Positions 38,018-47,291 of a stretch of 64,000 nucleotides of DNA are shown in pieces. Under the pieces are notes generated by a model that saw only the letters and a list, made by a program, of their open reading frames with translations, was not told the DNA's origin and ran no database searches. How positions within the stretch are numbered: position 1 is the first letter of the stretch; the number at the start of each line of letters is the position of its first letter. The translations under genes were made by a program, and so were the position numbers. Origin of the DNA: Acidobacteriota bacterium (GTDB lineage Bacteria; Acidobacteriota; Blastocatellia; Pyrinomonadales; Pyrinomonadaceae); the NCBI GenBank assembly GCA_019639115.1, contig JAHBSM010000004.1, positions 186,001 to 250,000 on the forward strand, in the 5' to 3' direction.

Positions 38018-38935
38018 ATGTCGTCTGTCGAACTCAACAACGGGTTTCTGATCCGCGTCGCAGTGATCGCTGCGGCGCTGGCCGCGCTATTTCATGCGGT
38101 TGCGGCCAAGCTCGCCCTCGACTGGTGGAATGACGAGAACTACTCGCATGGCCTGCTCGTGCCATTTGTCATAGCTCTGATCGTGTGGACGGCTTGGGCG
38201 TCGATACTTCGGGAACAGCGCGGCTCGACGGCTGCGGGTGCGGTACTTGTTGTGTTATCGATCTTGATACTCACGGCCGGAATGGTGGCTGCCGAATTGT
38301 TTACTCAGCGGGTATCGATCCTAGTGGCGGCGACAGGCCTATTGATCTATTTCGGCGGTCTCAGGCTCGTGAATATACTCGCGGTGCCGCTATTACTGTT
38401 TTTGTTGGCGATCCCGATACCACAGATCCTTTTTAATCGCATCGCGTTCCCGCTCCAGATCTGGGCCTCCAAGATGGCTGTTTGGGGCATCCGCGTCTTT
38501 GATGTGCCGACAGTGAGGAAAGGGAACGTCATCGACATCCTGCCGTTCGGAGCGACGCAGACCATCTCGTTAGAGGTCGTCGAGGCCTGCAGCGGTATCC
38601 GGTCGCTGATGACGCTGGTCACGCTCGCGCTTGTGCTGGGCTATTTTACTCGCGGGCCAAAGGCTGAACGCAATATCGGCGGCATGTCGTATCCCGATGC
38701 GTGGCGGACCTTGGTACTGATGGCGGCTGCAGTTCCGATCGCCGTGTTGACCAACGCTGCCCGCGTGACGGCTACGGGCGTGATGACCTTTTACTACGGA
38801 AAACAGGCGACCTCGTCAACAGTGCACGACGTATCCGGATGGATGGTCTATGTTGCGGCATTAGGATCGCTTGCGTTGGTGAATTGGGCTCTCGTAAAGC
38901 TTCTTTCTGCCCCAAAGGAGGCCGCCGGTGACTGA
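38018..38935 (+). CDS. Exosortase (EpsH-type)
   Basis: The 305-residue polytopic membrane protein belongs to the exosortase/archaeosortase transpeptidase family, which processes C-terminal sorting tags. Predicted helices fill the protein, and NDENYSHGLLVPFV is the family's N-terminal block. The proposed catalytic Cys191 (EACSGIRSL), Arg249 (LTNAARV) and His270 (STVHDVSGW) are all present. It overlaps the EpsI gene by 8 bp. No PEP-CTERM or similar cargo gene is in the window. The nearest partners are a prenyl synthase upstream and the deacetylase/acyltransferase pair. The start at 38018 has GAGAGG just upstream. Confidence 0.93.
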   Translation: MSSVELNNGFLIRVAVIAAALAALFHAVAAKLALDWWNDENYSHGLLVPFVIALIVWTAWASILREQRGSTAAGAVLVVLSILILTAGMVAAELFTQRVSILVAATGLLIYFGGLRLVNILAVPLLLFLLAIPIPQILFNRIAFPLQIWASKMAVWGIRVFDVPTVRKGNVIDILPFGATQTISLEVVEACSGIRSLMTLVTLALVLGYFTRGPKAERNIGGMSYPDAWRTLVLMAAAVPIAVLTNAARVTATGVMTFYYGKQATSSTVHDVSGWMVYVAALGSLALVNWALVKLLSAPKEAAGD

Positions 38936-39581
38936 CGTGTTAAAGGATAAACGCTTTTTGCTGATCGCTGCCATTTTGTTTGCCGGATCGGCGCTGGCCA
39001 ACTGGGCGGCATACCGCGACGAGCTGCGCCCCGAACGAAGGCCGCTGACTGAGTTGAGCGAACGCCTCGGATCGTGGCAGCAACGCGGCTCCGAGATACG
39101 ATTCGACGAAGGCGTCGAACGCGTGCTTCGGGTTTCGGATTACACGATGCGGGAGTACACGTCTCCGGAGGGCCGTATCGCAAATCTCTATGTCGGCTAC
39201 TACGATACGCAGCGTACCGGATCGACCTATCACAGCCCTCAGAACTGCTTGCCGGGAGCCGGATGGGTGTTGAGCGAACCCGACCGCGTCACTGTCACGA
39301 CAACAGGGGGCAGGGAGTTCGAGGCGAACAAATACGTGATCGAGAACGGCCAGTATCGCGAAGTGATGCTCTACTGGTATCAGGGCCGCAGTCGTACGGA
39401 GGCAAGCGAGTATCGAGACAAGCTCAATACCGTGATCGACAGCATTTTTCGCCGTCGGACCGACGGTGCGATGGTGCGAGTGATGACCTCGGCGGGGCGC
39501 GACGACGCATCAGCGACGGCCGCTGCGGTCGATCTGGCAGGTGCCCTGGCCGATAGCTTGCCAGAATATATTCCTGAGTGA
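38928..39581 (+). CDS. Exosortase-associated EpsI family protein
   Basis: The 217-residue EpsI-type protein often accompanies or is fused to exosortase. It has a single N-terminal membrane segment (FLLIAAILFAGSALANWAAY). The exported domain has WQQRGSEIRFDEGVERVL, then VGYYDTQRTGSTYHSPQNCLPGAGW and VMLYWYQGRSR. The Cys-containing PQNCLPGAGW block is the family signature. The GTG start has AGGAGG six bases upstream and overlaps the exosortase gene by 8 bp. Function in the system is not established in general; it is thought to aid exopolysaccharide export. Confidence 0.9.
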   Translation: MTDVLKDKRFLLIAAILFAGSALANWAAYRDELRPERRPLTELSERLGSWQQRGSEIRFDEGVERVLRVSDYTMREYTSPEGRIANLYVGYYDTQRTGSTYHSPQNCLPGAGWVLSEPDRVTVTTTGGREFEANKYVIENGQYREVMLYWYQGRSRTEASEYRDKLNTVIDSIFRRRTDGAMVRVMTSAGRDDASATAAAVDLAGALADSLPEYIPE

Positions 39582-39678
39582 TCCATGCCGCAGAGCCGCG
39601 CCCGCGGGCCTGTGCTAACATTTCCCTTGAGCGGCGTTCGCGGGACCACATCCGGTCGGTGTCGCCGCGAGGAGTAAT

Positions 39679-40068
39679 ATGCAGAAAGCTTTAAGGTTTA
39701 CTTTTCTCATACTATTGGCGATCACTGCCTTCGCGGCCGCCGGTGCCGCACAGTCGAGGCCGATCGACGGCGAATGGGACGGTTCGCTCACGACGCCCGG
39801 CGGCGTCAGCCGGTTCAAGGTCGTTTTCAAGGCCGACGGCGAAAAACTGACCGGCACGGTCAAGCGCGCTGCCGGCGATTCGGCGCTGACCGGTACGATC
39901 AAGGGCGACGACATCACTTTCACATATTCGATCATTTACAACGAGAACGAACTCGTGATGACCGTCACCGCAAAACGCAGCGGCGACAAGATCGACGGCA
40001 CGGTCAGCTTTGGCGGCAGAGGCGAAGGCGGATGGTCCGCATCGCGTCAGCCGCCGCCTGATAAATAG
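39679..40068 (+). CDS. Small secreted protein of unknown function
   Basis: The 129-residue protein has a signal peptide MQKALRFTFLILLAITAFAA ending AGAAQ. The mature part is beta-rich: IDGEWDGSLTTPGGVSRFKV, KLTGTVKRAAGDSALTGTI, and ITFTYSIIYNENELVMTVTA. This resembles the small secreted calycin-like barrels common in Acidobacteria that describe a 'total weight' of an additive. No family name can be given with confidence. GAGGAG lies 5 nt before the ATG. It follows EpsI by about 97 bp. Confidence 0.8.
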   Translation: MQKALRFTFLILLAITAFAAAGAAQSRPIDGEWDGSLTTPGGVSRFKVVFKADGEKLTGTVKRAAGDSALTGTIKGDDITFTYSIIYNENELVMTVTAKRSGDKIDGTVSFGGRGEGGWSASRQPPPDK

Positions 40069-40148
40069 CACGCGAGCCAATTCAAGACGCAAGGCCCCAG
40101 AATAAGCCGCAACAGAGACTTTCACTTCAAACAAGTAGTGCTTGCGTT

Positions 40149-40265
40149 GTGACCAAAGGTAGCAGGGCGACCTATTCGGTGGACTTGAAGGTTGATGTGA
40201 TCTCGATCATAAGCAAAGAGGTGAACGGCTACTCGGTGCGGGCCGCAATGAAGCGCGTTGAGTAG
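40149..40265 (+). pseudogene. Possible remnant or very small ORF, 38 codons
   Basis: Between the small secreted protein (ends 40068) and a terminator at 40307 a frame remains open from 40065 to a TAG at 40263. From a GTG at 40149 it reads VTKGSRATYSVDLKVDVISI, then a basic end ...RAAMKRVE. The beta-strand-like pattern and ribosome-site-free start suggest the C-terminal remnant of a lost gene rather than an expressed peptide. Nothing else is visible in 40069-40300. Confidence 0.25.
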
Positions 40266-40306
40266 GCTCGACGCAGGCCGAAATGGTGAATAAGCGGATC
40301 AATAAA

Positions 40307-40327
40307 GCCTCGTCATTGTGACGAGGC
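40307..40327. terminator. Hairpin terminator, 9-bp stem
   Basis: A perfect GCCTCGTCA/TGACGAGGC stem with TTG loop. On the minus strand it is followed by TTTATTG and can end the gene whose stop is at 40374. Its core resembles the hairpin at 48562. Confidence 0.65.
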
Positions 40328-40373
40328 CTTCTCTATGGTCCGATAACCGGCTGAACTGGTCGGGTTGGGTGGA

Positions 40374-40847
40374 TTATTTTGGCATTGGATTGAACGTGAT
40401 GCCTCGTACGAGCATTGACTGGGTCACGGTTCTCAGCGTGTTCAACAGATCGTTGGCTTTGGTCCTTGCATCGGCCGATCCGAATCGCGCCAGCGCGATA
40501 AAGTCAAACTTGGCATTCCGTTCGGCGCTGAAATCGATCGCGTCGGCATAATTCTTGTACGTGACAACGAGTCCGAGGTCCCAGTCGCCCGGACCCTCAG
40601 TGGTCGGTTTGGTAAAAAAGCCGTAACTGGCGATAAGGCCCTGCTTTTTCTGCTCTTCGAGGATCGGCATCGTATACGTGCGCAGGAACGTTGTCAGCTC
40701 GTTGGTCTTTCCGGGAAGCACGTCCATATAGGTAACACGCGATACCATTCCTGGCGTGGTCGGGTCAGGGGTTGGAGCCGGCGTTTGAGCGTCGGCCGCC
40801 ATGGCAAATAGACATCCGAGGATGATGGTCAGCAATACATGTCGCAT
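40374..40847 (-). CDS. Secreted dimeric alpha/beta-barrel-like protein
   Basis: The 157-residue protein has a signal peptide MRHVLLTIILGCLFAMAADA and a short Pro/Thr-rich spacer. The single domain (about 37-155) reads YMDVLPGKTNELTTFLRTYT, then SYGFFTKPTTEGPGDWDLGL and a C-terminal helix. The pattern of strand-helix-strand with 'PGK' and a conserved tryptophan resembles ABM/NIPSNAP-like ferredoxin folds. Enzymatic function is unclear; no catalytic residues can be named. An AGGAG site precedes the start. The stop is about 45 bp from the bidirectional hairpin at 40307. Confidence 0.75.
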   Translation of the reverse strand: MRHVLLTIILGCLFAMAADAQTPAPTPDPTTPGMVSRVTYMDVLPGKTNELTTFLRTYTMPILEEQKKQGLIASYGFFTKPTTEGPGDWDLGLVVTYKNYADAIDFSAERNAKFDFIALARFGSADARTKANDLLNTLRTVTQSMLVRGITFNPMPK

Positions 40848-41146
40848 TTTTTGTCTCCTGTCGTTTGACGGATCGAGCGAAAAGCCGAAAAGGGTGTCGA
40901 ACGGCCAAAGTCCCGCTCATATCGAACAGCGGCCGACCCTGATCTTGTGGTCTAACTATGTAAGCGACAAATGCGAGGAAATTGGATAACGCCGAACCTC
41001 GATCTCAGTCCGTCTCGCTGATCTTGCGGATTACGTCACGGTTTTTGATCCAGAGAGGGTGTTGAGATGGGTGAACGCAGAGATAATTCGCCGTTGGCTT
41101 CGTCTCACTCCTGGCGGGCCACGACAGAGTTGTTTGGTGCATGCGG
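40848..41146. other. Intergenic, no gene recognised
   Basis: 299 bp between two minus-strand genes. It contains the leader of the 40847 gene with AGGAG and otherwise no convincing frame, hairpin or repeat. Confidence 0.55.
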
Positions 41147-42103
41147 CTATAGAACGCCCGGCCGAAGGGAGAGAAGCAGTACGGTCGTCATCTTGTCAAA
41201 ACCCGCATTCTTTTTCTCTTGATCGGACGGAAGGCGGATCGTCCCGACAGCGTCTTTGTATTGATCGCAGACATTTTCGACCGCCGTCCTGACTCGAGCG
41301 AGATCGGCCTTTTCTGCGGTGTCGAATCCGATGAATGGTGCGTTTGTCTTCCCCGTGCGATAGGTGTCGATCTGAGCACGTATCAGGCTGGCGAGGAACA
41401 AAGATGGTGAGCCGGGCGATATCCCGGATACGGCCAATTGGTTAAAGTATCGGCCTTTTCGAGGGTCGGTCCATGAATTATCAACACCGGCGCCGGACGG
41501 GCTGAGATCTTTGAAAAAGCTGTTCGGAGTCCGGTTGAGGCCTCGCCTGACAAAGTCCAGAGCAAATTGGATACCGTCCTCCAAGCACAACATCGCCGCA
41601 GCCGGATCGAACGGCGGCCTGTCCGGTTGGCTGCCCCACGGAGCGTGGCCCTCGGGTGTAGTCACGGGAGTATAGTTGTCGCGCGAGAGCGCGTTTGGGC
41701 GATCGTGCCTGCGGTGTGCCCAGGTATCCTGCTGAAAATGAAAGAAGATGCCGAGACGTATAAGTCGGTTGCGGGTGTCTCGCTCGTTGATCGCGTCGTT
41801 GAACAAGGCGTCACGGCGGCCGATAACGCCTGCGGCCTTCATATCCCCGCCCCTGTCTATAGCGTGCCAGATCCATTGTTCTAGAACGTTAGGCCCGTTA
41901 TCGATGGCGTTGGTATCCTTGGAGTCATCCATGCCCTGGTCCACCGACGCGACGACCAAAGCCTCGGCTTCGGTCATGCCCGCTGCTCGACAGATGACGT
42001 ACGTCATCAAGAAGTGCGTGTCTTCCTCATACGCAAAAGCCGGTACTGCCCAAACCGTTACCAAAAAAGCGGCAATGATCAAACTACGAAAAGCGCGGGT
42101 CAT
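41147..42103 (-). CDS. Secreted zinc-phospholipase-C-fold-like protein (DUF6765-like)
   Basis: The 318-residue exported protein has a signal peptide (RAFRSLIIAAFLVTVWAVPAFA) and a helical domain. His/Asp motifs are placed as in S1-P1 nuclease/zinc-phospholipase C folds: EEDTHFLMTYVICRAAGM near the N-terminus and IFFHFQQDTWAHRRHD in the middle. The latter fits the DUF6765 family. These residues could bind up to three zinc ions. The substrate (phospholipid, nucleic acid or other phosphodiester) is unknown. AGGAGA precedes the ATG at 42103. It stands alone between two intergenic regions. Confidence 0.65.
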   Translation of the reverse strand: MTRAFRSLIIAAFLVTVWAVPAFAYEEDTHFLMTYVICRAAGMTEAEALVVASVDQGMDDSKDTNAIDNGPNVLEQWIWHAIDRGGDMKAAGVIGRRDALFNDAINERDTRNRLIRLGIFFHFQQDTWAHRRHDRPNALSRDNYTPVTTPEGHAPWGSQPDRPPFDPAAAMLCLEDGIQFALDFVRRGLNRTPNSFFKDLSPSGAGVDNSWTDPRKGRYFNQLAVSGISPGSPSLFLASLIRAQIDTYRTGKTNAPFIGFDTAEKADLARVRTAVENVCDQYKDAVGTIRLPSDQEKKNAGFDKMTTVLLLSLRPGVL

Positions 42104-42299
42104 CAAGATATGTCTCCTATCGGACCGATCGGAACTCGGGAAATGTACACCAAAACAACCAAACGAAGCAACACAAACTCCAAACGCCGAGCGGCTTGTC
42201 CTAACGCCAAAGTGAGACTTACGTCACGGCCTCGGGCGAACACGTAGAAGCCTGAGTGAATTCTTGATGAGTTCGTGATTGCTCGTTTCCCGAATAGAA

Positions 42300-42331
42300 A
42301 AAGGCTCCGCCCGTTGCCGAGCGAAGCCTTT
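42300..42331 (-). terminator. Terminator of groES-groEL operon
   Basis: The stem AAAGGCTTCGC/GCGGAGCCTTT (one mismatch) is followed on the minus strand by a T run. Confidence 0.85.
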
Positions 42332-42389
42332 CAATTTACAAGCAGCTAAACTGCAATTGCCGCAAGGTGAGAATCTTGCGCCCGGGAAA

Positions 42390-44069
<1,680 letters not shown>

Positions 44070-44098
44070 CTACGCGCGGGCCCACTGCAACTGAACTC

Positions 44099-44413
44099 TT
44101 ACGCAGCTGCTCCTGCTCTCGAAATGATCCCGAGGATCTCGTCCTCGCGCATGATGATGAACTCTTCGCCGTCGAGCTTGATCTCGCTGCCCGAATATTT
44201 GCCAAAAAGAACGCGGTCGCCGGTCTTGACGTCGAGCGTCTGACGCGAGCCGTCCTCTTTGTATTTGCCGGCACCGGCGGCGATCACTTCGCCTTCCTGC
44301 GGTTTTTCCTTCGCCGCATCCGGGATATAAAGCCCGCCTGCGGTCTGATTATTCGTATCCTCGATCCGCTTTATCAAAACGCGGTCGTGAAGCGGTGTGA
44401 TAGTAGTTGCCAT
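44099..44413 (-). CDS. groES: Co-chaperonin GroES
   Basis: The 104-residue lid of GroEL has the mobile-loop region [20 protein letters not shown] and the roof segment [13 protein letters not shown]. The later [20 protein letters not shown] and EDEILGII complete the family. AAAGGAGT is 9 nt before the ATG at 44413, which rules out a longer start. The gene is first in the groES-groEL operon, 62 nt after the CIRCE element. Confidence 0.98.
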   Translation of the reverse strand: MATTITPLHDRVLIKRIEDTNNQTAGGLYIPDAAKEKPQEGEVIAAGAGKYKEDGSRQTLDVKTGDRVLFGKYSGSEIKLDGEEFIIMREDEILGIISRAGAAA

Positions 44414-44475
44414 AGTGTTTACTCCTTTACTCAAGTAGTTTTGGTAATATAGCTCTTAGCCCAAAGGGCCAGTTT

Positions 44476-44502
44476 TTAGCACTCGTGTCTCAAGAGTGCT
44501 AG
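44476..44502. promoter_or_regulatory. CIRCE element (HrcA operator)
   Basis: TTAGCACTC, a 9-nt spacer and GAGTGCTAG match the inverted repeat consensus TTAGCACTC-N9-GAGTGCTAA at all but the last base. It lies just downstream of the -10 of the groES promoter. HrcA repression of groESL under normal conditions is the known role; hrcA itself is not in the window. Confidence 0.96.
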
Positions 44503-44529
44503 TATAATCTCGCGGGACGCGGCTGTCAA
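44501..44529 (-). promoter_or_regulatory. groES-groEL promoter, sigma70 type
   Basis: On the minus strand a perfect TTGACA is followed by a 17-nt spacer and TATACT, which overlaps the edge of the CIRCE element. It is the best promoter in the window. Confidence 0.85.
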
Positions 44530-44617
44530 GCAATTCCTTTTGCTATCATAAAAGTTGATAGCGAGAGACTCATATTTACACGAAGTCCCTTGACCGGCAG
44601 CCGGAACTCGCTAATGT

Positions 44618-45478
44618 ATGCACGTTTCGCAGATCTATATTTATCCGATCAAATCGATGGGCGGGATCCGGCTCGACGCTTCTGAGGTCGAACCGCGAGG
44701 CCTGAGATACGACCGACGCTGGATGATCGTGACACCCGATGGCCGATTTGTAACACAGCGTGAGGTGCCGGCGATGGCACGTGTCCGTGTCGGCATACGT
44801 CCCGGCGGGCTCATAGTCTCGACGCCGGGCATCACGGCAATGCAGGTTCCGTTCGACGCTGGATCAGACGAGATCGAGGTCGCCATTTGGGACAGCGTTT
44901 GTACCGCGAGGGCATATCCTGAAGGCATCGATCAATGGTTCTCGCAGGCGCTTGGCATAGATTGCCGCCTGGTCGAGATGCCGGACGACAGCCTCAGGCC
45001 GGTCAACAGACGATTCGATCGCGGCGGTGATATCGTGAGTTTTGCCGACGGCTATCCGCTGCTTTTGATAGGCCAGGCGTCGCTTGATGAATTGAACAGC
45101 AAGATGGACGATCCGCTGCCGATGGAGCGTTTCAGGCCAAATATCGTGGTCAAAGGATGCAAGGCATTTGACGAGGACGAATGGGAACGCGTAAAGATCG
45201 GCCAGGCACTGTTCAGGGTCACGAAACCTTGTGCCCGGTGCGTGATAACTACGGTCGATCAGGAACGGGGCGAATTCAACGGCAATGAGCCGCTAAAGAC
45301 GCTTGCGGAGTTTCGGATGGCTCGGGATGTGATGCCGAACCGTATCGAAGAGTTCGGGTTGACGCCCACTGCAGTGCTTTTCGGAGCGAATTTGATACCG
45401 GAGACCCGCGATGCAGCCGTTATGATAGGCGACGGCGTCGAGATCATCGAGCGATACGCGAATTCAGGAACGAACTAG
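44618..45478 (+). CDS. MOSC-domain protein (YcbX-like)
   Basis: The 286-residue protein has an N-terminal MOSC_N beta-barrel (QIYIYPIKSMGGIRLDASEV, RYDRRWMIVTPDGRFVTQRE). The C-terminal MOSC domain has the conserved cysteine in VTKPCARCVITTVDQERG. Such proteins (YcbX, mARC) bind molybdenum cofactor and reduce N-hydroxylated compounds, taking electrons from a ferredoxin-like partner. There is no fused 2Fe-2S domain here. Its stop shares CTAG with the convergent gene. The XDH maturation genes are far away, so a link is not implied. Confidence 0.9.
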   Translation: MHVSQIYIYPIKSMGGIRLDASEVEPRGLRYDRRWMIVTPDGRFVTQREVPAMARVRVGIRPGGLIVSTPGITAMQVPFDAGSDEIEVAIWDSVCTARAYPEGIDQWFSQALGIDCRLVEMPDDSLRPVNRRFDRGGDIVSFADGYPLLLIGQASLDELNSKMDDPLPMERFRPNIVVKGCKAFDEDEWERVKIGQALFRVTKPCARCVITTVDQERGEFNGNEPLKTLAEFRMARDVMPNRIEEFGLTPTAVLFGANLIPETRDAAVMIGDGVEIIERYANSGTN

Positions 45479-45921
45479 TAGTAAGCAGCGTATTCCTGAA
45501 GCTGCGGGTATTCGCTATACAGCCACTCTGAATAATTCCGGCCATATCCATACACGAGATACGCGTAGTACAGGTCCTCGTTCATGTAGGTTATGGTCCA
45601 GACGCGTTTCTTGCCTGGGACGTGGGCCCCGACGGCGCGATTTATGAATCCATCCTTCCAGATCTTGACCCGCCGCGACCTGCTGCTTGCTTCCTGATAT
45701 TTCAAGATCGCGGTCGCCGTTCGGCTGTCGTAAGTTCCGGACGGGTAGGTCAAGGACTCCTGCGGTATCGAGTAGGTGTAAGGCATTATTATGTGAAGCA
45801 TCGCCTGCACGAGCAGCACATCGTTCGGTTTGTTGACACTGTTGCGTCCAACAGTGTCAGTCACGTTCAGAAATCCTTCATCGTTCTCGCTTATGGTGAA
45901 AGCCGGCATTTGATCGGGCAT
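45475..45921 (-). CDS. Peptidoglycan-binding-like small protein with tyrosine-rich tail
   Basis: The 148-residue protein has a PG-binding-1-like segment in its first 80 residues: NSVNKPNDVLLVQAMLHIIM, GTYDSRTATAILKYQ. This recalls the '...VKALQ...G.YG..T..AV..FQ' pattern. The C-terminal 40 residues are very tyrosine rich (about twelve Tyr, for example DLYYAYLVYGYGRNYSEWLY). There is no signal peptide, so export by another route, or action inside, must be assumed. The start has GGAGG upstream. It could be a component of a secretion or injection apparatus, as similar small PG-binding proteins sometimes are, but no such genes neighbour it. Confidence 0.7.
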   Translation of the reverse strand: MPDQMPAFTISENDEGFLNVTDTVGRNSVNKPNDVLLVQAMLHIIMPYTYSIPQESLTYPSGTYDSRTATAILKYQEASSRSRRVKIWKDGFINRAVGAHVPGKKRVWTITYMNEDLYYAYLVYGYGRNYSEWLYSEYPQLQEYAAYY

Positions 45922-46124
45922 ACGTTCCTCCGTGGCTTAGGGGCTGGCCATTCGCGTCTGCTGAAGAACGGGCCAGCGGAGATGCTCGAACATGAAAAAG
46001 GTTCGGCCAGGTCCGCAAGGATCGCTCGCTCGCACGAAAGGCAAGCTGAATGCGATCGAGAGAGAAGGAACCCGCGGCGTCGTCTCGGTCGAAAGCCGCG
46101 GAGGCCGATCCTGAGGGATAAGCC

Positions 46125-47021
46125 TTACAATACCGGATCGGTTCCGGTAAGAACCTTGAATGCCTCGATATATCGGTCCCGTGTCGCGGCTGCAACATCA
46201 TCCGGCAGCGGCGGAGCAGGCGGGGTCTTGTCCCAATCGAGGGCTTCCAAATATTCGCGAACGAACTGCTTATCGAACGACGGCTGAGCGTGGCCCGGTT
46301 CGTATTTTGAGGCGTCCCAGAATCGAGATGAATCAGGCGTCAGAGCCTCGTCAACGAGCAGTATATTGCCGTCGCGGTCGCGACCGAACTCAAATTTTGT
46401 GTCGGCGATGATAATCCCTTGCGACAGAGCGTACTCGGCCGCTGTTCGATAAAGCTCCAACGAAGCGGACTTAAGCTCGGCGGCTACTTCTTTACCCAAG
46501 ACTTTGACGAACTCGAGCCCTGTGATGTTCTCGTCGTGTCCGGAGACGGCCTTGGTCGAAGGCGTAAATATCGGATCGAGAAGCCTGTCACACTGCTTCA
46601 AACCAGTGGGCAGGCTGTGGCCGCAGACGGACCGAGTGGCTTGGTAATCTTTCCAGCCGGAGCCCTCAAGATAGCCGCGAACGACACACTCGACCGGGAA
46701 TACGTCGGTCCGCTTGACCAACATCGATCGCCCGCGAAGCTCAGAATGCTGCGGGATCGGTGTCGGCATTTTGTCAATGTCGGTCGTGATCAGGTGGTTC
46801 GGGAAAACACGTTCGAGCTTGCGGAACCAGAACTCAGATATAGCGGTCAGGATCTTGCCTTTATCAGGTATCGGGGTAGGCAGGATGCAATCGAACGCGG
46901 ACAATCGATCGGTAGCAACTAATAGGATGCTGTCCTCGTCAACCGCGTAAACATCTCGCACCTTTCCCCGGTGCAGAAGGTCGAGCCCTTCGAGCTGTGT
47001 AACTGTGATCGCTGAAGCCAT
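46125..47021 (-). CDS. purC: Phosphoribosylaminoimidazole-succinocarboxamide synthase
   Basis: This ATP-dependent ligase of purine synthesis joins CAIR with aspartate. The 298-residue protein begins with LHRGKVRDVYAVDEDSILLV and continues with DRLSAFD. Other signature segments are VECVVRGYLEGSGWKDYQAT and IIIADTKFEFGRDRDGNILL, followed by DEALTPDSSRFW. It is the longer, yeast-like form rather than the 240-residue E. coli form. It stands alone. The ribosome site is absent, with an AT-rich leader. It is convergent to nothing close; upstream lies the 270-bp region shared with the HEAT-protein gene. Confidence 0.96.
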   Translation of the reverse strand: MASAITVTQLEGLDLLHRGKVRDVYAVDEDSILLVATDRLSAFDCILPTPIPDKGKILTAISEFWFRKLERVFPNHLITTDIDKMPTPIPQHSELRGRSMLVKRTDVFPVECVVRGYLEGSGWKDYQATRSVCGHSLPTGLKQCDRLLDPIFTPSTKAVSGHDENITGLEFVKVLGKEVAAELKSASLELYRTAAEYALSQGIIIADTKFEFGRDRDGNILLVDEALTPDSSRFWDASKYEPGHAQPSFDKQFVREYLEALDWDKTPPAPPLPDDVAAATRDRYIEAFKVLTGTDPVL

Positions 47022-47182
47022 TGTAAATTCAAAAACAATACGATATCACGCGGCTCATATTACATCATCCCTGGAATGCATGCGGTTGATAGAAAAAAAT
47101 AAAGATGCGATCGCGAATTTTTTAGGATATTTCTGGAACTCAGTATTGTTTGAGTCTCTTTGAACACTGTTGAAAATTTGGC

Positions 47183-47212
47183 GTGACAAAGCTGACGCGT
47201 GTCGTGCATAAT
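47183..47212 (+). promoter_or_regulatory. Possible promoter of HEAT-protein gene
   Basis: GTGACA, an 18-nt spacer and CATAAT end 79 nt before the ATG at 47292. This is a moderate consensus match. Confidence 0.4.
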
Positions 47213-47291
47213 AGAAGGGCGGCCCGGCTACCTCCGGCGACCTCCCCAATGCCCCGTCCGCATTTCAGGTCCATTCTAAGCAATTATTCAA

